From Pseudoroseicyclus_A sp041714655 (lineage in GTDB: Bacteria; Pseudomonadota; Alphaproteobacteria; Rhodobacterales; Rhodobacteraceae), in contig NZ_CP168219.1 of the NCBI RefSeq assembly GCF_041714655.1, positions 3,100,001-3,164,000 of the forward strand: a stretch of DNA of 64,000 nt, in the 5' to 3' direction. Positions 49,658 to 58,395 of the stretch are shown here, piece by piece. Each line of letters begins with the position of its first letter. The stretch's first letter is position 1. Both the position numbers and the translations under genes were made by a program. Under the pieces are notes generated by a model. It made no database searches and was not told the origin of the DNA. It worked only from the letters and a program-made list of their open reading frames with translations.

Positions 49658-51334
49658 TTGCAGAGCCTCGCGTCCATCTGGTCCGGTCTCGATTCGCGCC
49701 GCCGCATCATCGCCGTCGGCGCCGCGCTCGCCGTCTTCGCCGCCGTCCTCGGCCTCGCCCGCGGCGCCGGTTCGCCGCAGATGGCGCTGCTCTACGGCGG
49801 GCTCGAGCCGCAGGCGGCCGGCGATGTGCTCGCGGCGCTCGAGGGCCAGGGCGTCGGCTACGAGGTGCGCGCCGGGGCGATCTATGTGCCGGTGGCGGAG
49901 CGGGACGCGCTGCGCATGAGCCTCGCCGCCGAGGGGCTGCCGGCCAATTCGGCGCAGGGCTACGAGCTGCTCGATTCGCTCTCGGGATTCGGCACGACAA
50001 GCCAGATGTTCGACGCCGCCTACTGGCGCGCGAAGGAGGGCGAGCTGGCGCGGACCATCCTCGCCTCGCCGCATATCCGCGCCGCGCGCGTCCATATCTC
50101 CGCCCCCTCCTCCCGCCCCTTCGCTCGCGAGGCGCGGGCCACGGCGGCGGTGACGGTGACGACCGCCGACGGCGCGCTGGCCCCGGCCTTCGCCAAGGCG
50201 CTGCGCTACCTCGTCGCCTCCGCCGTGCCGGGCCTCTCGCCCGAGGACGTGGCCGTGATCGACGGCGAGACCGGCCTCGTTTCGGCGGAAGACGAGACCG
50301 CCCCCGAGGGCAGCCGCGCCGAGGCGCTGCGCGCCCGGGCCGAGCGGCTGCTCGAGGCGCGGGTCGGTTACGGCAATGCCATCGTCGAGGTCTCCGTCGA
50401 GACGGTCACCGAGAGCGAGCAGATCGTCGAGCGGCGCATCGACCCCGACAGCCGCGTGGCGATCTCGGAGGAGGTCACCAGCTCCTCCGGCGCCGCGCAG
50501 AATGCCGGCGACGGCCAGGTGACCGTGGCCTCCAACGTGCCGAACGGCGCGGCGGCGAACGGCGGCTCCGGCGCGGCGGGCGGCGGCTCGTCGGAGAGCT
50601 CCGAATCGCGGGAGCTGACGAATTACGACTTCTCCGAAACCTCGCGGGAGGTGCTGCGGGCGCCCGGCGCGATCCGCCGGCTCTCCGTCGCGGTGCTGGT
50701 GAACGAGATCACCGCCATAGACCCGGCGACGGGCGATCCGGTGACCACGGCCCGCAGCCCCGAGGAGCTGGAGGCGCTGGGCGCGCTCGTCGCCTCGGCC
50801 GTCGGCATCGACGAGGATCGGGGCGACGTGCTGACCGTGCGCTCGATGGCCTTCGAGCCGGCGCTGCCGATGGAGGGCGGCTCCGACGGGCTGCCGTCGA
50901 GGCTGGCGCTCGACACGATGATGCTGATCCAGCTCGGCGTCCTCGCGCTGGTGGCGCTGGTGCTCGGCCTCTTCGTCGTCCGCCCGATCCTCGCCGGCCG
51001 CGCCGCCGCCGCAGAGGGCTCCGCCGGGGCCTTGCCGGCACCGGACGATGCCGGCGGCTTCACCCCCGGCGGGTTCCCGACCATGGCCAATGCGCTCGCC
51101 CCGCCGGGCGGCGCGGAGCCGGTCGGCATGGGCATGGGCGGCGGCTTCCCGGCCATGGGTAACGGCTTCGGCGACGATGGCGGCCTACCGGCGCTCGGCG
51201 GCACGGGCGGCATGGGCGGCGGCGGCGATTCCGGCGACCCGGTGACGCGCCTCCGCAAGCTCATCGAGGAGCGCCAGGACGAGACGATCCAGATCCTGCA
51301 GAGCTGGATCGAAGACCCAGAACCCGGAGTGTAA
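49658..51334 (+). CDS. fliF: Flagellar M-ring protein FliF
   Basis: A 558-residue FliF of usual length: an N-terminal membrane helix (about 17-35), the ring-building YscJ-like domain (NSAQGYELLDSLSGFGTTSQMF, AYWRAKEGELARTI), a Ser/Gly-rich loop, and a C-terminal helix (DTMMLIQLGVLALVALVLGLFVV) followed by the tail that binds FliG. I start it at a TTG, with AGAGGGAG eight bases upstream; a GTG at 49616 would add 14 residues but lies too close to the CtrA-like box. It is the first gene of fliF-fliH-fliN-fliP. Confidence 0.93.
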   Translation: MQSLASIWSGLDSRRRIIAVGAALAVFAAVLGLARGAGSPQMALLYGGLEPQAAGDVLAALEGQGVGYEVRAGAIYVPVAERDALRMSLAAEGLPANSAQGYELLDSLSGFGTTSQMFDAAYWRAKEGELARTILASPHIRAARVHISAPSSRPFAREARATAAVTVTTADGALAPAFAKALRYLVASAVPGLSPEDVAVIDGETGLVSAEDETAPEGSRAEALRARAERLLEARVGYGNAIVEVSVETVTESEQIVERRIDPDSRVAISEEVTSSSGAAQNAGDGQVTVASNVPNGAAANGGSGAAGGGSSESSESRELTNYDFSETSREVLRAPGAIRRLSVAVLVNEITAIDPATGDPVTTARSPEELEALGALVASAVGIDEDRGDVLTVRSMAFEPALPMEGGSDGLPSRLALDTMMLIQLGVLALVALVLGLFVVRPILAGRAAAAEGSAGALPAPDDAGGFTPGGFPTMANALAPPGGAEPVGMGMGGGFPAMGNGFGDDGGLPALGGTGGMGGGGDSGDPVTRLRKLIEERQDETIQILQSWIEDPEPGV

Positions 51335-51337
51335 CCG

Positions 51338-51925
51338 ATGGCCCGACCTGCCCTGTTGGAAGATTTCGACGCCCCCCGTTTCGCCCCGCCCGAACCGGAG
51401 GAGCCGACCGGCCCCAGCCCCGACTGGCTGGAAGGCCATGCCGCCGGCCGCGCCGAGGCGGAAGCGGAGGCATCCGGCCGCCGCGACGCCGCCGCGGCCG
51501 AGCTGGCGCAGGTGCTCGAGACGATGGAATTCTCCTTCATCGAGGCCCGCGCCCATGTGCTCTCGGCGCTCCGCCCGCTGGTCTCGGCCCTGACCGACGG
51601 GCTGCTGCCCGGCCTCGCCGAGGCGGCGCGGCTGCCGGTGCTCATCGACCTCGTCATGGAGGCCGCCGAGGCCGACAGCCGCAGCCCTCTGCGCCTCTCA
51701 CTGCCGCCGGCACTCCACGCCGCGCTCGCCCCGCACCTGCCGCTCGCCGGCGGGCCGCCGCTCGAGCTGGTGCCGGATGCCACGCTGCCGGAGGGCCGGG
51801 CGCTGCTGATGAGCCCGGAGGGCACCGGCACGGCGCTCGATTTCGACGATTACCTGGCCGGCCTGCGCGAGGCGCTGTCGGCCCTGCATGACGAACCGGA
51901 GGTGAGAATAGACAATGATGGATGA
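51338..51925 (+). CDS. FliH-like flagellar export protein (by position)
   Basis: A 195-residue protein. The N-terminal part is acidic and Pro-rich (LLEDFDAPRFAPPEPEEP); the middle is a long helix (EGHAAGRAEAEAEASGRRD) as in FliH, whose A-rich GxxxG-like helices bind the FliI ATPase. The rest has a beta/alpha pattern ending DFDDYLAGLREAL. It lies between fliF and fliN, with 3 bases and 11 overlapping bases respectively, where FliH-type genes occur. Sequence similarity alone would not settle it. Confidence 0.6.
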   Translation: MARPALLEDFDAPRFAPPEPEEPTGPSPDWLEGHAAGRAEAEAEASGRRDAAAAELAQVLETMEFSFIEARAHVLSALRPLVSALTDGLLPGLAEAARLPVLIDLVMEAAEADSRSPLRLSLPPALHAALAPHLPLAGGPPLELVPDATLPEGRALLMSPEGTGTALDFDDYLAGLREALSALHDEPEVRIDNDG

Positions 51926-52187
51926 GAGCGCGAGCAATCCGCTGCACGCCCTGCCGCTGGAGATCACCGTCTCCGTCGGCCGCGCCCGCCCGCTGGTGCG
52001 CGACCTCCTGGAGATGGGGGAGAATGCCGTCCTGCCGCTCGACAAGCGGGTGGACGACCCGGTGGAGCTCTATATCGGCGACCGCCTGATCGCCCGCGGC
52101 GAGCTCCAGGAGATGGAGGGCGACGAGACCGGCCAGCTCGCCGTGCGCCTGACGGAGGTGGTCTCGATCCACGGGGCGGAGGATTGA
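51915..52187 (+). CDS. fliN: Flagellar motor switch protein FliN
   Basis: A 90-residue protein consisting of one SpoA domain: LPLEITVSVGRARPLVRDLLEMGENAVLPLDKRVDDPVELYIGDRLIARGEL. FliN is part of the C-ring and binds FliH. It overlaps the FliH-like gene by 11 bases. Its TGA overlaps a TTG (52184) that opens a long frame running into fliP. Confidence 0.92.
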   Translation: MMDESASNPLHALPLEITVSVGRARPLVRDLLEMGENAVLPLDKRVDDPVELYIGDRLIARGELQEMEGDETGQLAVRLTEVVSIHGAED

Positions 52188-52195
52188 GGGCGCGC

Positions 52196-52330
52196 ACCGA
52201 GGCGCGGGGGGCCGCGGCCCCCCGATCCCCCCGCTCCTCCGGGGGCCCGAGGGCCCCCGGCCCCCCGCCGGGTGGGGGCCACTCGACCCGGTGGCGCCTA
52301 GGTGGCGACCCAAGGAGCATCTGGACGAAA
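52196..52330. repeat. Cluster of GC-rich palindromes between fliN and fliP
   Basis: Three successive hairpins: GGGGGGCCGCGGCCCCCC, GGGGGCCCGAGGGCCCCC (52241-52258) and a CCCCGCCGGGTGGGG-like one, followed by CACTCGACCCGGTGGCGCC. The block resembles families A and B in style, but no second copy is present here. It is read without a stop in the frame that runs from the fliN end into fliP. Confidence 0.65.
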
Positions 52331-52399
52331 GCGAGGCACCCGGAGAGCGCGCCCGGCCCTCGGCTGCACGCCGCCCCGGGGCTCGCGTCGCATCTGCTG

Positions 52400-53188
52400 A
52401 TGCGGCGGGCACAGGCAACGGGGCGAGAGGGGCCGGCGCCCTGGCGAGGCCCTCTGCGGAGGGCCGGGCGGCTGCTCCTGCCGGTGCTGGTCCTCCTCCT
52501 GCTCGCGGCCCCGGCCGAGGCCCAGAGCCTGACGGTCGATCTCGGCGAGGGCGGCTCGCTCTCCTCCACCACCATCCAGATCTTCCTGCTCCTGACGGTG
52601 CTGAGCCTCGCGCCCGGCCTCGCGATCATGCTGACCTGCTTCCCCTTCGTGGTGACGGTGCTGTCGATCCTCCGGCAGGGAATCGGCCTGCAGCAATCGC
52701 CTCCGAACATGCTGATCGTCAGCCTCGCGATGTTCCTCACCTGGTTCGTCATGGCGCCGGTTTTCACCGCCGCCTGGGAGGGCGGCGTCGCCCCCTTCCT
52801 CGACGGCGCCACCGAACCGCCGGAGGCGATCGAGGCCACGCTCGCCCCCTTTCGCGGCTTCATGGCCGCGCGGATGGATGGCGAGACCTATGCCTCGCTC
52901 GCCGCGCTCCGCCCCGATGTGGCGGTGGCGCCGCCGACGCCCGACTCGCCTCTGTCCGTCCTCATCCCGTCGTTCATGCTCTCGGAAGTCAGCCGCGCCT
53001 TTCAGGTCGGCTTCCTGATCTTCCTGCCCTTCCTCATCATCGACCTCGTCGTCGCCGCGGTCCTGATGTCGATGGGCATGATGATGGTGCCGCCGGCCGT
53101 CGTCTCCCTTCCCTTCAAGCTGGCCTTCTTTGTGATCGCCGACGGCTGGACGCTGCTCGCCGAAAGCCTCGTGCGCTCCTACCTCTAA
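52400..53188 (+). CDS. fliP: Flagellar type III export gate protein FliP
   Basis: A 262-residue FliP: a signal-like first helix (AGRLLLPVLVLLLLAAPAEA), then SLTVDL and the family core LTCFPFVVTVLSILRQGIGLQQSPPNMLIVSLAMFLTWFVMAP, and the C-terminal LPFLIIDLVVAAVLMSMGMMMVPP. It forms the export gate with FliQ and FliR. I start it at the first ATG before the signal helix; the same frame is open back to TTG 52184, which overlaps the fliN stop and would add 72 residues encoded by the palindromes. FliP normally has about 245-255 residues, which favours the short form. Confidence 0.92.
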   Translation: MRRAQATGREGPAPWRGPLRRAGRLLLPVLVLLLLAAPAEAQSLTVDLGEGGSLSSTTIQIFLLLTVLSLAPGLAIMLTCFPFVVTVLSILRQGIGLQQSPPNMLIVSLAMFLTWFVMAPVFTAAWEGGVAPFLDGATEPPEAIEATLAPFRGFMAARMDGETYASLAALRPDVAVAPPTPDSPLSVLIPSFMLSEVSRAFQVGFLIFLPFLIIDLVVAAVLMSMGMMMVPPAVVSLPFKLAFFVIADGWTLLAESLVRSYL

Positions 53189-53229
53189 CCCGCCCGCCGC
53201 CGCGCCAGCGGCGGCCCCGGCGCCGCGGC

Positions 53230-53363
53230 GGGCCCGCGTCAGCGGGGTCGGGCGCGGCGCAATCCACGCCCCAGGCAAGCCGCAAAGGGGGCGCCGGCGT
53301 CAGCCGGCGCCCCCCGGCGACGTGACGGGCCCCGCGAAGCGGGGTCCCGGGCCCGGCGCAATC
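53230..53363. terminator. Hairpin and direct repeats between fliP and flgI (bidirectional terminator)
   Basis: A perfect 12-bp stem, GGGGGCGCCGGC / GCCGGCGCCCCC with loop GTCA (53287-53314), lies between the convergent fliP and flgI genes. It is flanked by two copies of a motif CCCGCG..AGCGGGGTC followed by CGGCGCAATC (53233-53264 and 53331-53363), the second touching the flgI stop. Without a T-run it is probably a bidirectional barrier. Confidence 0.55.
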
Positions 53364-54489
53364 AGCGGACGATGAACTCGGCGTGGAGCGCGCCGGCGGC
53401 GCGGATGCTCTTCAGGATGTCGATCATGTCGTTCGGCGCGACGCCGAGGGCGTTCAGCCCGGCCACGACCTCCGACAGCGAGGTGCCGCCCGGCAGCTCG
53501 ACGAGCCCCGTTCCCGGATCCTCCTGGATCGCCGCATTGGTGCGCGGCACCACCACCACCTCTCCGGGAGAGAAGGGGTTCGGCTGCACCACGATCGGTG
53601 CCTCCTCGATGCGGAGCGTCAGGTTACCCTGGCTCACCGCGACGCGGCTGATGCGCACATCCTCGCCCATCACGATCGTGCCCGAGCGCTGGTCGACCAC
53701 CACGCGGGCGCGGATTTCCGGCTCCACGAGGATGTTCTCGATCCGGCCGACCGCATGGGCCGGCGAGGCGGCGCCGGTGCCGGTGATGTCGATCTCGACG
53801 GTGCCGGCATCGAGCATCAGCGCCACCGGCCGGCCGAAGCTGCCGTTGATCGCCGCCTCGATGCGCGCCGCCGTCGTGAAATCGGGCGTGCGGAGCGCGA
53901 GGCGCATGGAGTCGAGCTGGCTGAACTCGAAGGCCACCTCGCGCTCGACCGTGGCGCCGGCGGGGATCACCCCGGCGGTCGGCACGCCCTGCGTCACCCG
54001 CGCCGCCTCGCCCTCGGCCGAGATGCCGCCGGCGATGATCGTGCCCTGCGCGACCGCGTAGATCTGCCCGTCCGCCGCGTTGAGGGGCGTCATCACCAGC
54101 GTCCCGCCGAGGAGCGAGGAGGCATCGCCGATGGCGGAGACGGTGACGTCGATCGGCGCGCCGGCCCGCGCGAAGGGCGGCAGCTGCGCCGTCACCAGCA
54201 CGGCCGCGACGTTCCGGGGGCGGAACTGCTCGCCCGTGACGTTGACGCCCAGCCGCTCGAGGATGTTCGTCATGATCTCTTCGGTGAAGGGCGCATTGCG
54301 CAGCCCGTCGCCGGTGCCGTTGAGGCCCACGACCAGCCCGTAGCCGAGAAGGTCGTTCGAGCGGACGCCGTCGAACTCCACGAGGTCCTTCAGCCGCACC
54401 GGCGCCGCCTCGGCCGGGGCGAGCCCGACGGGGCTCAACGCCAGGCTGAGGGCCGCGGTGGAGACGAACGCGCGCAGGAAAGCCCGCAT
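53362..54489 (-). CDS. flgI: Flagellar P-ring protein FlgI
   Basis: A 375-residue FlgI with a signal peptide (FVSTAALSLALSPVGLAPAEA) and the family sequence VRLKDLVEFDGVRSNDLLGYGLVVGLNGTGDG, then RNVAAVLVTAQLPPFARAG and the C-terminal LNALGVAPNDMIDILKSIRAAGALHAEF. It forms the peptidoglycan ring of the basal body. Its ATG overlaps the flgL stop (TGATG). It is last in the flgE-flgK-flgL-flgI run. Confidence 0.96.
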   Translation of the reverse strand: MRAFLRAFVSTAALSLALSPVGLAPAEAAPVRLKDLVEFDGVRSNDLLGYGLVVGLNGTGDGLRNAPFTEEIMTNILERLGVNVTGEQFRPRNVAAVLVTAQLPPFARAGAPIDVTVSAIGDASSLLGGTLVMTPLNAADGQIYAVAQGTIIAGGISAEGEAARVTQGVPTAGVIPAGATVEREVAFEFSQLDSMRLALRTPDFTTAARIEAAINGSFGRPVALMLDAGTVEIDITGTGAASPAHAVGRIENILVEPEIRARVVVDQRSGTIVMGEDVRISRVAVSQGNLTLRIEEAPIVVQPNPFSPGEVVVVPRTNAAIQEDPGTGLVELPGGTSLSEVVAGLNALGVAPNDMIDILKSIRAAGALHAEFIVR

Positions 54490-55496
54490 CAGATATACCT
54501 CGTCAGCGTCATTTCGGACATGCGGGCGGTCAGCAGGTAATGCGTCTCGAGCTGCACCTGCACCTCCTGCAGGGCGGAGGCCGTCGAGAACGGGTCGGCA
54601 TTGACCATGTCGTTCCTCAGGATGCTGAGCGAGGTGCGCTCGGCGCCGAGCCGGACGGTGGCCTCCTCCAGCCGCTCCTCGCCGACGCCGAGCTGCCCTT
54701 GCAGCGCCGCCAGCGCCGTGCCGGCGGAAAGGAGCGTCTCGCCGGCGCGGTGCATGACATCGGCGGCCTCGGGATTGGTCAGCGCCGGCACGCCGTCCAT
54801 GGCGACGGCGGCGAGCGCGGCGCCGGCGAGGGCGCGGCGGATCGCCGGATCGTCGGCCCGCGCCTCCATCGTGATGGTCGGGCCGGTGCCGACGCGGCGG
54901 GCCGCGAGCGCGCCGGTGTCGCCGAGATAACCGGCCGTGTCATAGCCGCCGCCCGCGTCGAAATAGGCGAGCACCTCGGCCACCAGCGCATCGCCGTCGG
55001 CGGGCGCCGCGGCGGTGATCGTGGCGCGGAGGTCGGCGAGGATGTCATCGGCCGGCGCCAGCGCCACCCCGTCGGTATCGGTACCGGCGAAGAGCGCCTG
55101 GCCGCCGTAGCGGGTGCCGAGCGCCGAGACCATGTCGCCGAAGGTCAGGGCGCCGTTGCCGGCGCCGGCCGTCAGCTCGGCCTGGCCCGGCTCGGGCGAG
55201 ATGCTCATGAGGTTGCCGGCGAGGAGCCCACGCACGTCATCGGCCCGCGACAGGGCGAATTGTGTGGCGGAGAGCATATTGGCGAGGTCGCGGCCGCCCT
55301 CCATCTCCGTCTTGATCATCGACAGGCGCGCATTCACCTCCACCAGCCGGCCCTGGCCGATGCCCAGCGTCTTCGGCAGATCCTTGTGCTGGCCGGAGGA
55401 GAGCTCTTCCGCATAGCGGTTCATCTTCTCCTTGAGGGCGAGATTGGTGGTGCGCAGGAAGAAGTTCTGCGCCCCGTCACCGAGGGTCATGGGCAT
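54489..55496 (-). CDS. flgL: Flagellar hook-filament junction protein FlgL
   Basis: A 335-residue protein of the flagellin/FlgL family: an N-terminal helix pair (LRTTNLALKEKMNRYAEELSSGQHKDLPKTLG) and a C-terminal helix (LRNDMVNADPFSTASALQEVQVQLETHYLLTARMSEMTL). It joins hook and filament with FlgK. It lies two bases after flgK, before flgI. The middle is variable, as usual in the family. Confidence 0.9.
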   Translation of the reverse strand: MPMTLGDGAQNFFLRTTNLALKEKMNRYAEELSSGQHKDLPKTLGIGQGRLVEVNARLSMIKTEMEGGRDLANMLSATQFALSRADDVRGLLAGNLMSISPEPGQAELTAGAGNGALTFGDMVSALGTRYGGQALFAGTDTDGVALAPADDILADLRATITAAAPADGDALVAEVLAYFDAGGGYDTAGYLGDTGALAARRVGTGPTITMEARADDPAIRRALAGAALAAVAMDGVPALTNPEAADVMHRAGETLLSAGTALAALQGQLGVGEERLEEATVRLGAERTSLSILRNDMVNADPFSTASALQEVQVQLETHYLLTARMSEMTLTRYI

Positions 55497-55498
55497 GG

Positions 55499-56947
55499 TC
55501 AGATCTCCAGAAGCCGGCGCATCATCTGGTCGATCGTCTGCACGACACGGGCATTGGCCGCGTAGGATTGCTCGATGATCAGAAGCTGCTGCATTTCGAA
55601 ATCGGTATCGACGCCGCCTTCGTATTCGGCGGCCTTCATCGTGTCGTAGCGGGCGCTCGCAAAGCCCAGCGCCTCTTCGGCATTGACGCGGCCGAGGCTG
55701 ACATCGCCGACCCAGCCGCCCGCATGGGTGGCGACGGAGGCGACGAGCCCGCCGGTCACCGGCAGCGAACGCTTGTCGGCCAGCGCATCGGCATAAAGCG
55801 TGAGCTGCGCCGAATCGCCGGCATTGACGGGGGCGGCGGCGCCGATCCCGGAGCGCAGGCGCCAGAGCGCGCCGCCCTCCTCGGGATTGACGAGGTCGTT
55901 GACGGCGATCCGCCCGGCGAGGCCGGTGAGCTCGCTCATATCCATCTCCGCCCCGGCATCGGTGAAGAGCCCGGGCAGCCCGGCGGCCCGGGTGGCATCG
56001 AAGCCGGCATCCTCGAAGCGGCCGATGAGGTCGGCGGCGATCTCGTCGAGCGCGTCGGCCGCGGCGGGCATGGCCTGGTCGCGGAGCTTGAAAGCGGCCT
56101 CGAGCGAACCGCCGGCGAGGCGGCTGTAGCCGTCGTCGCCGAGGGGATTGCCGCGCTTGGTGATGCCGCCGAGCCCGCCGCCCGAGAGCGACATCTCGGG
56201 CGTCACCATGGGCCGGGCGAGGAAGGCATATTCCGAGGGCGGCCCGTCGAGCAGCACCTCGCCCGAGGGCGTGATGAGCGCGACCTTGCCCTGCTGGCGG
56301 TCGACCTCGCGCACCGGCACGATGCCGGAGATCGTGTCGATCACCCTCTGGCGCTCATCGACGAGCGCATTGGCGTCGCCGCCGGAATTCATCAGTTCCT
56401 GGATGGAATTGTTGAGCTGATAGACCTTCTGCAGCGAGCCGTTCAGCGTCTCGACCTGGGCGGCGATCCGGTGCTCCGCCTCCGTCCGCGTCGCCTGGAT
56501 GGCCTCGGCATCCTCGCGGATGGCCTGGGTCAGCGCCTGGGCGCTGGCGAGCACCGTGGCGAGCCGCTGGTTGCTGGAGGGGTCGGCGGCGCTGGCGTTC
56601 AGCGCCGCCTCGAAGGTGTTGATCCGCGCCGAGATCGAATGGGCATCGTCCACCGTGCCCGTCTCGAATTCAAGCATGCGGAAGCCGTCGGCAATCGCCT
56701 CCTGATAGGCGCGGGCCGAGCCGGCGTCGCGCCGGTCGGAGAGGATGCCGCGGTCGACCAGCCGGGACACCTCGTCGACCTTCACTCCGCCGCCCTGTCC
56801 GCCGAGGCTGGTGGAAGACAGGCGGATCTCCCGCCGGCCGAAGCCCTCGGTCAGCGCATTGGAGATATTGTCCGCCGTCACCTCCGCCATGCGGGAGGAG
56901 GCGGTGAGCCCGGAAAGGGCGTTGTTCAACGCATGGGAAAAGCTCAT
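55499..56947 (-). CDS. flgK: Flagellar hook-associated protein FlgK
   Basis: A 482-residue FlgK: the rod-type N-terminal motif LTASSRMAEVTADNISNALTEGFGRREIRLSS, a coiled central part and the C-terminal GVDTDFEMQQLLIIEQSYAANARVVQTIDQMM typical of hook and rod proteins. It is the first hook-filament junction protein. GGAGGTGATGAG directly precedes the ATG, a strong site. It lies 30 bases after flgE and two before flgL. Confidence 0.95.
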   Translation of the reverse strand: MSFSHALNNALSGLTASSRMAEVTADNISNALTEGFGRREIRLSSTSLGGQGGGVKVDEVSRLVDRGILSDRRDAGSARAYQEAIADGFRMLEFETGTVDDAHSISARINTFEAALNASAADPSSNQRLATVLASAQALTQAIREDAEAIQATRTEAEHRIAAQVETLNGSLQKVYQLNNSIQELMNSGGDANALVDERQRVIDTISGIVPVREVDRQQGKVALITPSGEVLLDGPPSEYAFLARPMVTPEMSLSGGGLGGITKRGNPLGDDGYSRLAGGSLEAAFKLRDQAMPAAADALDEIAADLIGRFEDAGFDATRAAGLPGLFTDAGAEMDMSELTGLAGRIAVNDLVNPEEGGALWRLRSGIGAAAPVNAGDSAQLTLYADALADKRSLPVTGGLVASVATHAGGWVGDVSLGRVNAEEALGFASARYDTMKAAEYEGGVDTDFEMQQLLIIEQSYAANARVVQTIDQMMRRLLEI

Positions 56948-56977
56948 CTCATCACCTCCGCCCGGCTACTGGCCGGC

Positions 56978-58288
56978 CTAGCGCTTCATGTTCGTGGTTT
57001 CCTGGAGCATCTCGTCGACGGTCTGGATCACCTTGGCGTTCGAGGAATAGGCGCGCTGCGTCTGGATCAGGTTGGTGAGCTCGCCGGCCACGTCGACCGT
57101 CGCCTCCTCCTGCGCGAAGCCGAGGATCTCGCCCACCGGGCCGGAGCCCGCGCTCCACAGGTAGAAGGCGCCGCTGTCGTCGCTGACCGTGTAGCGCTGG
57201 TTGTCGCCGACGTTCAGCTCGTTGGGATTGGCCACGTCGACGAGCGGCACCTGATAGACGACCCGCGTCAGACCGGTGTCGAAATAGGCGTGGACATAGC
57301 CGTTGGCATCCACCTCGACGCTGGTCAGCGTGCCGGGAGGGGCGCCGTCCTTGTTGATGGAATTGGGCGCGAAGACGTTCGACAGCTGCGACATGCCCGA
57401 GAAGTCGTTGATCTGGCCGATGTCCATCGTGATGTCCTGCGTGCCATTGGCCGCAGAGAGCGTGAAGGTGCCGGTGGCCGCGTCATAGGCCGGGCTGCCG
57501 GCCGTCGGGTTGACGGAGGCGAGCGTGCCGCCGAAGCCGGAGCTGTCATCGAAGGTCAGCGTGTATTCGCCGAGCACCGCCCCGCCCGAGCCGTCGTCGG
57601 TGATGGTCATCGTCCATTCGTTGGAGGCATCGGTGGCCGGCACGGTCGGCGTGAAGGTGACGGTCAGCGTCTGCGGCTTGCCGAGATTGTCGTAATATTC
57701 GATCGTCACCTGCTCTTCATCGCCGTCGGCGCCCGCCTCGGTCGAGGTCGCGGGCAGGTTGACGCCCATGCGGATCTCGCTGGTCGGAGAGGCGGCAAAT
57801 TGCGAGGCGCTGATCTGGATCGCCTCCAGCCCGTTCTGCGAATCGCGCGGGAAGTCGGGGATCGAGCCGTCGGCCTCGGCCGGCCAGCCCATAAGGACGG
57901 CGCCGTCATAGGTGGTGAGATAGCCATCGGCATCGAGCCGGAAGGAGCCGGTCGTCACCAGCTCCATCTGCAGGGCGTCGCCGGCGGTGACGAGATCGGG
58001 GTGCGAGACGACGGGCAGGAAGCCGCGGCCGCGCACGGCAAGGTCGGTAGGGTTCGACGTCGACAGGAGCGGCCCCCGCTCGTCGATCAGCCGGTGGGCG
58101 GAGACGCGGACGCCGCCGGCGGCATAGGTGCCCGAGCCGCCGTCAATGACCATCGAGTGGAACTCGGTCATGGCCCGCTTGTAGCCCGTGGTCTCGGAAT
58201 TCGCGATGTTGTCGGAAATCGTCGACAGGTTGCTCGCATTGGCCGAAAGCCCGGCCACCGAGGCGTTGAGGGAGGACGAGAGCGTCAT
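56978..58288 (-). CDS. flgE: Flagellar hook protein FlgE
   Basis: A 436-residue FlgE: ANASNLSTISDNIANSETTGYKRA at the N-terminus (flagella basal-body rod motif), ADGYLTTYDGAVLMGWP, and the C-terminal VDVAGELTNLIQTQRAYSSNAKVIQTVDEMLQETTNM. It builds the hook outside the cell. It heads flgE-flgK-flgL-flgI. AAAGGTCGTCC lies before the ATG and a CtrA-like box 49 bases upstream. Confidence 0.95.
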   Translation of the reverse strand: MTLSSSLNASVAGLSANASNLSTISDNIANSETTGYKRAMTEFHSMVIDGGSGTYAAGGVRVSAHRLIDERGPLLSTSNPTDLAVRGRGFLPVVSHPDLVTAGDALQMELVTTGSFRLDADGYLTTYDGAVLMGWPAEADGSIPDFPRDSQNGLEAIQISASQFAASPTSEIRMGVNLPATSTEAGADGDEEQVTIEYYDNLGKPQTLTVTFTPTVPATDASNEWTMTITDDGSGGAVLGEYTLTFDDSSGFGGTLASVNPTAGSPAYDAATGTFTLSAANGTQDITMDIGQINDFSGMSQLSNVFAPNSINKDGAPPGTLTSVEVDANGYVHAYFDTGLTRVVYQVPLVDVANPNELNVGDNQRYTVSDDSGAFYLWSAGSGPVGEILGFAQEEATVDVAGELTNLIQTQRAYSSNAKVIQTVDEMLQETTNMKR

Positions 58289-58337
58289 GGACGACCTTTC
58301 TGGTTTGCAGGACGTCGCATGGTCTACCCTCGCGGGG

Positions 58338-58352
58338 CTAATGTTTGGCTAA
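58338..58352. promoter_or_regulatory. CtrA-like box upstream of flgE
   Basis: CTAATGTTTGGCTAA: CTAA, seven bases, CTAA, in the gap between motB and flgE. The spacing is that of the boxes near fliF and galU; two positions differ from TTAA-N7-TTAA. Probably serves the minus-strand flgE operon. Confidence 0.45.
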
Positions 58353-58395
58353 TGGCGGCCTGCGCGACCGCGGTGCGGCGGCCCTCCCTCCCCGC

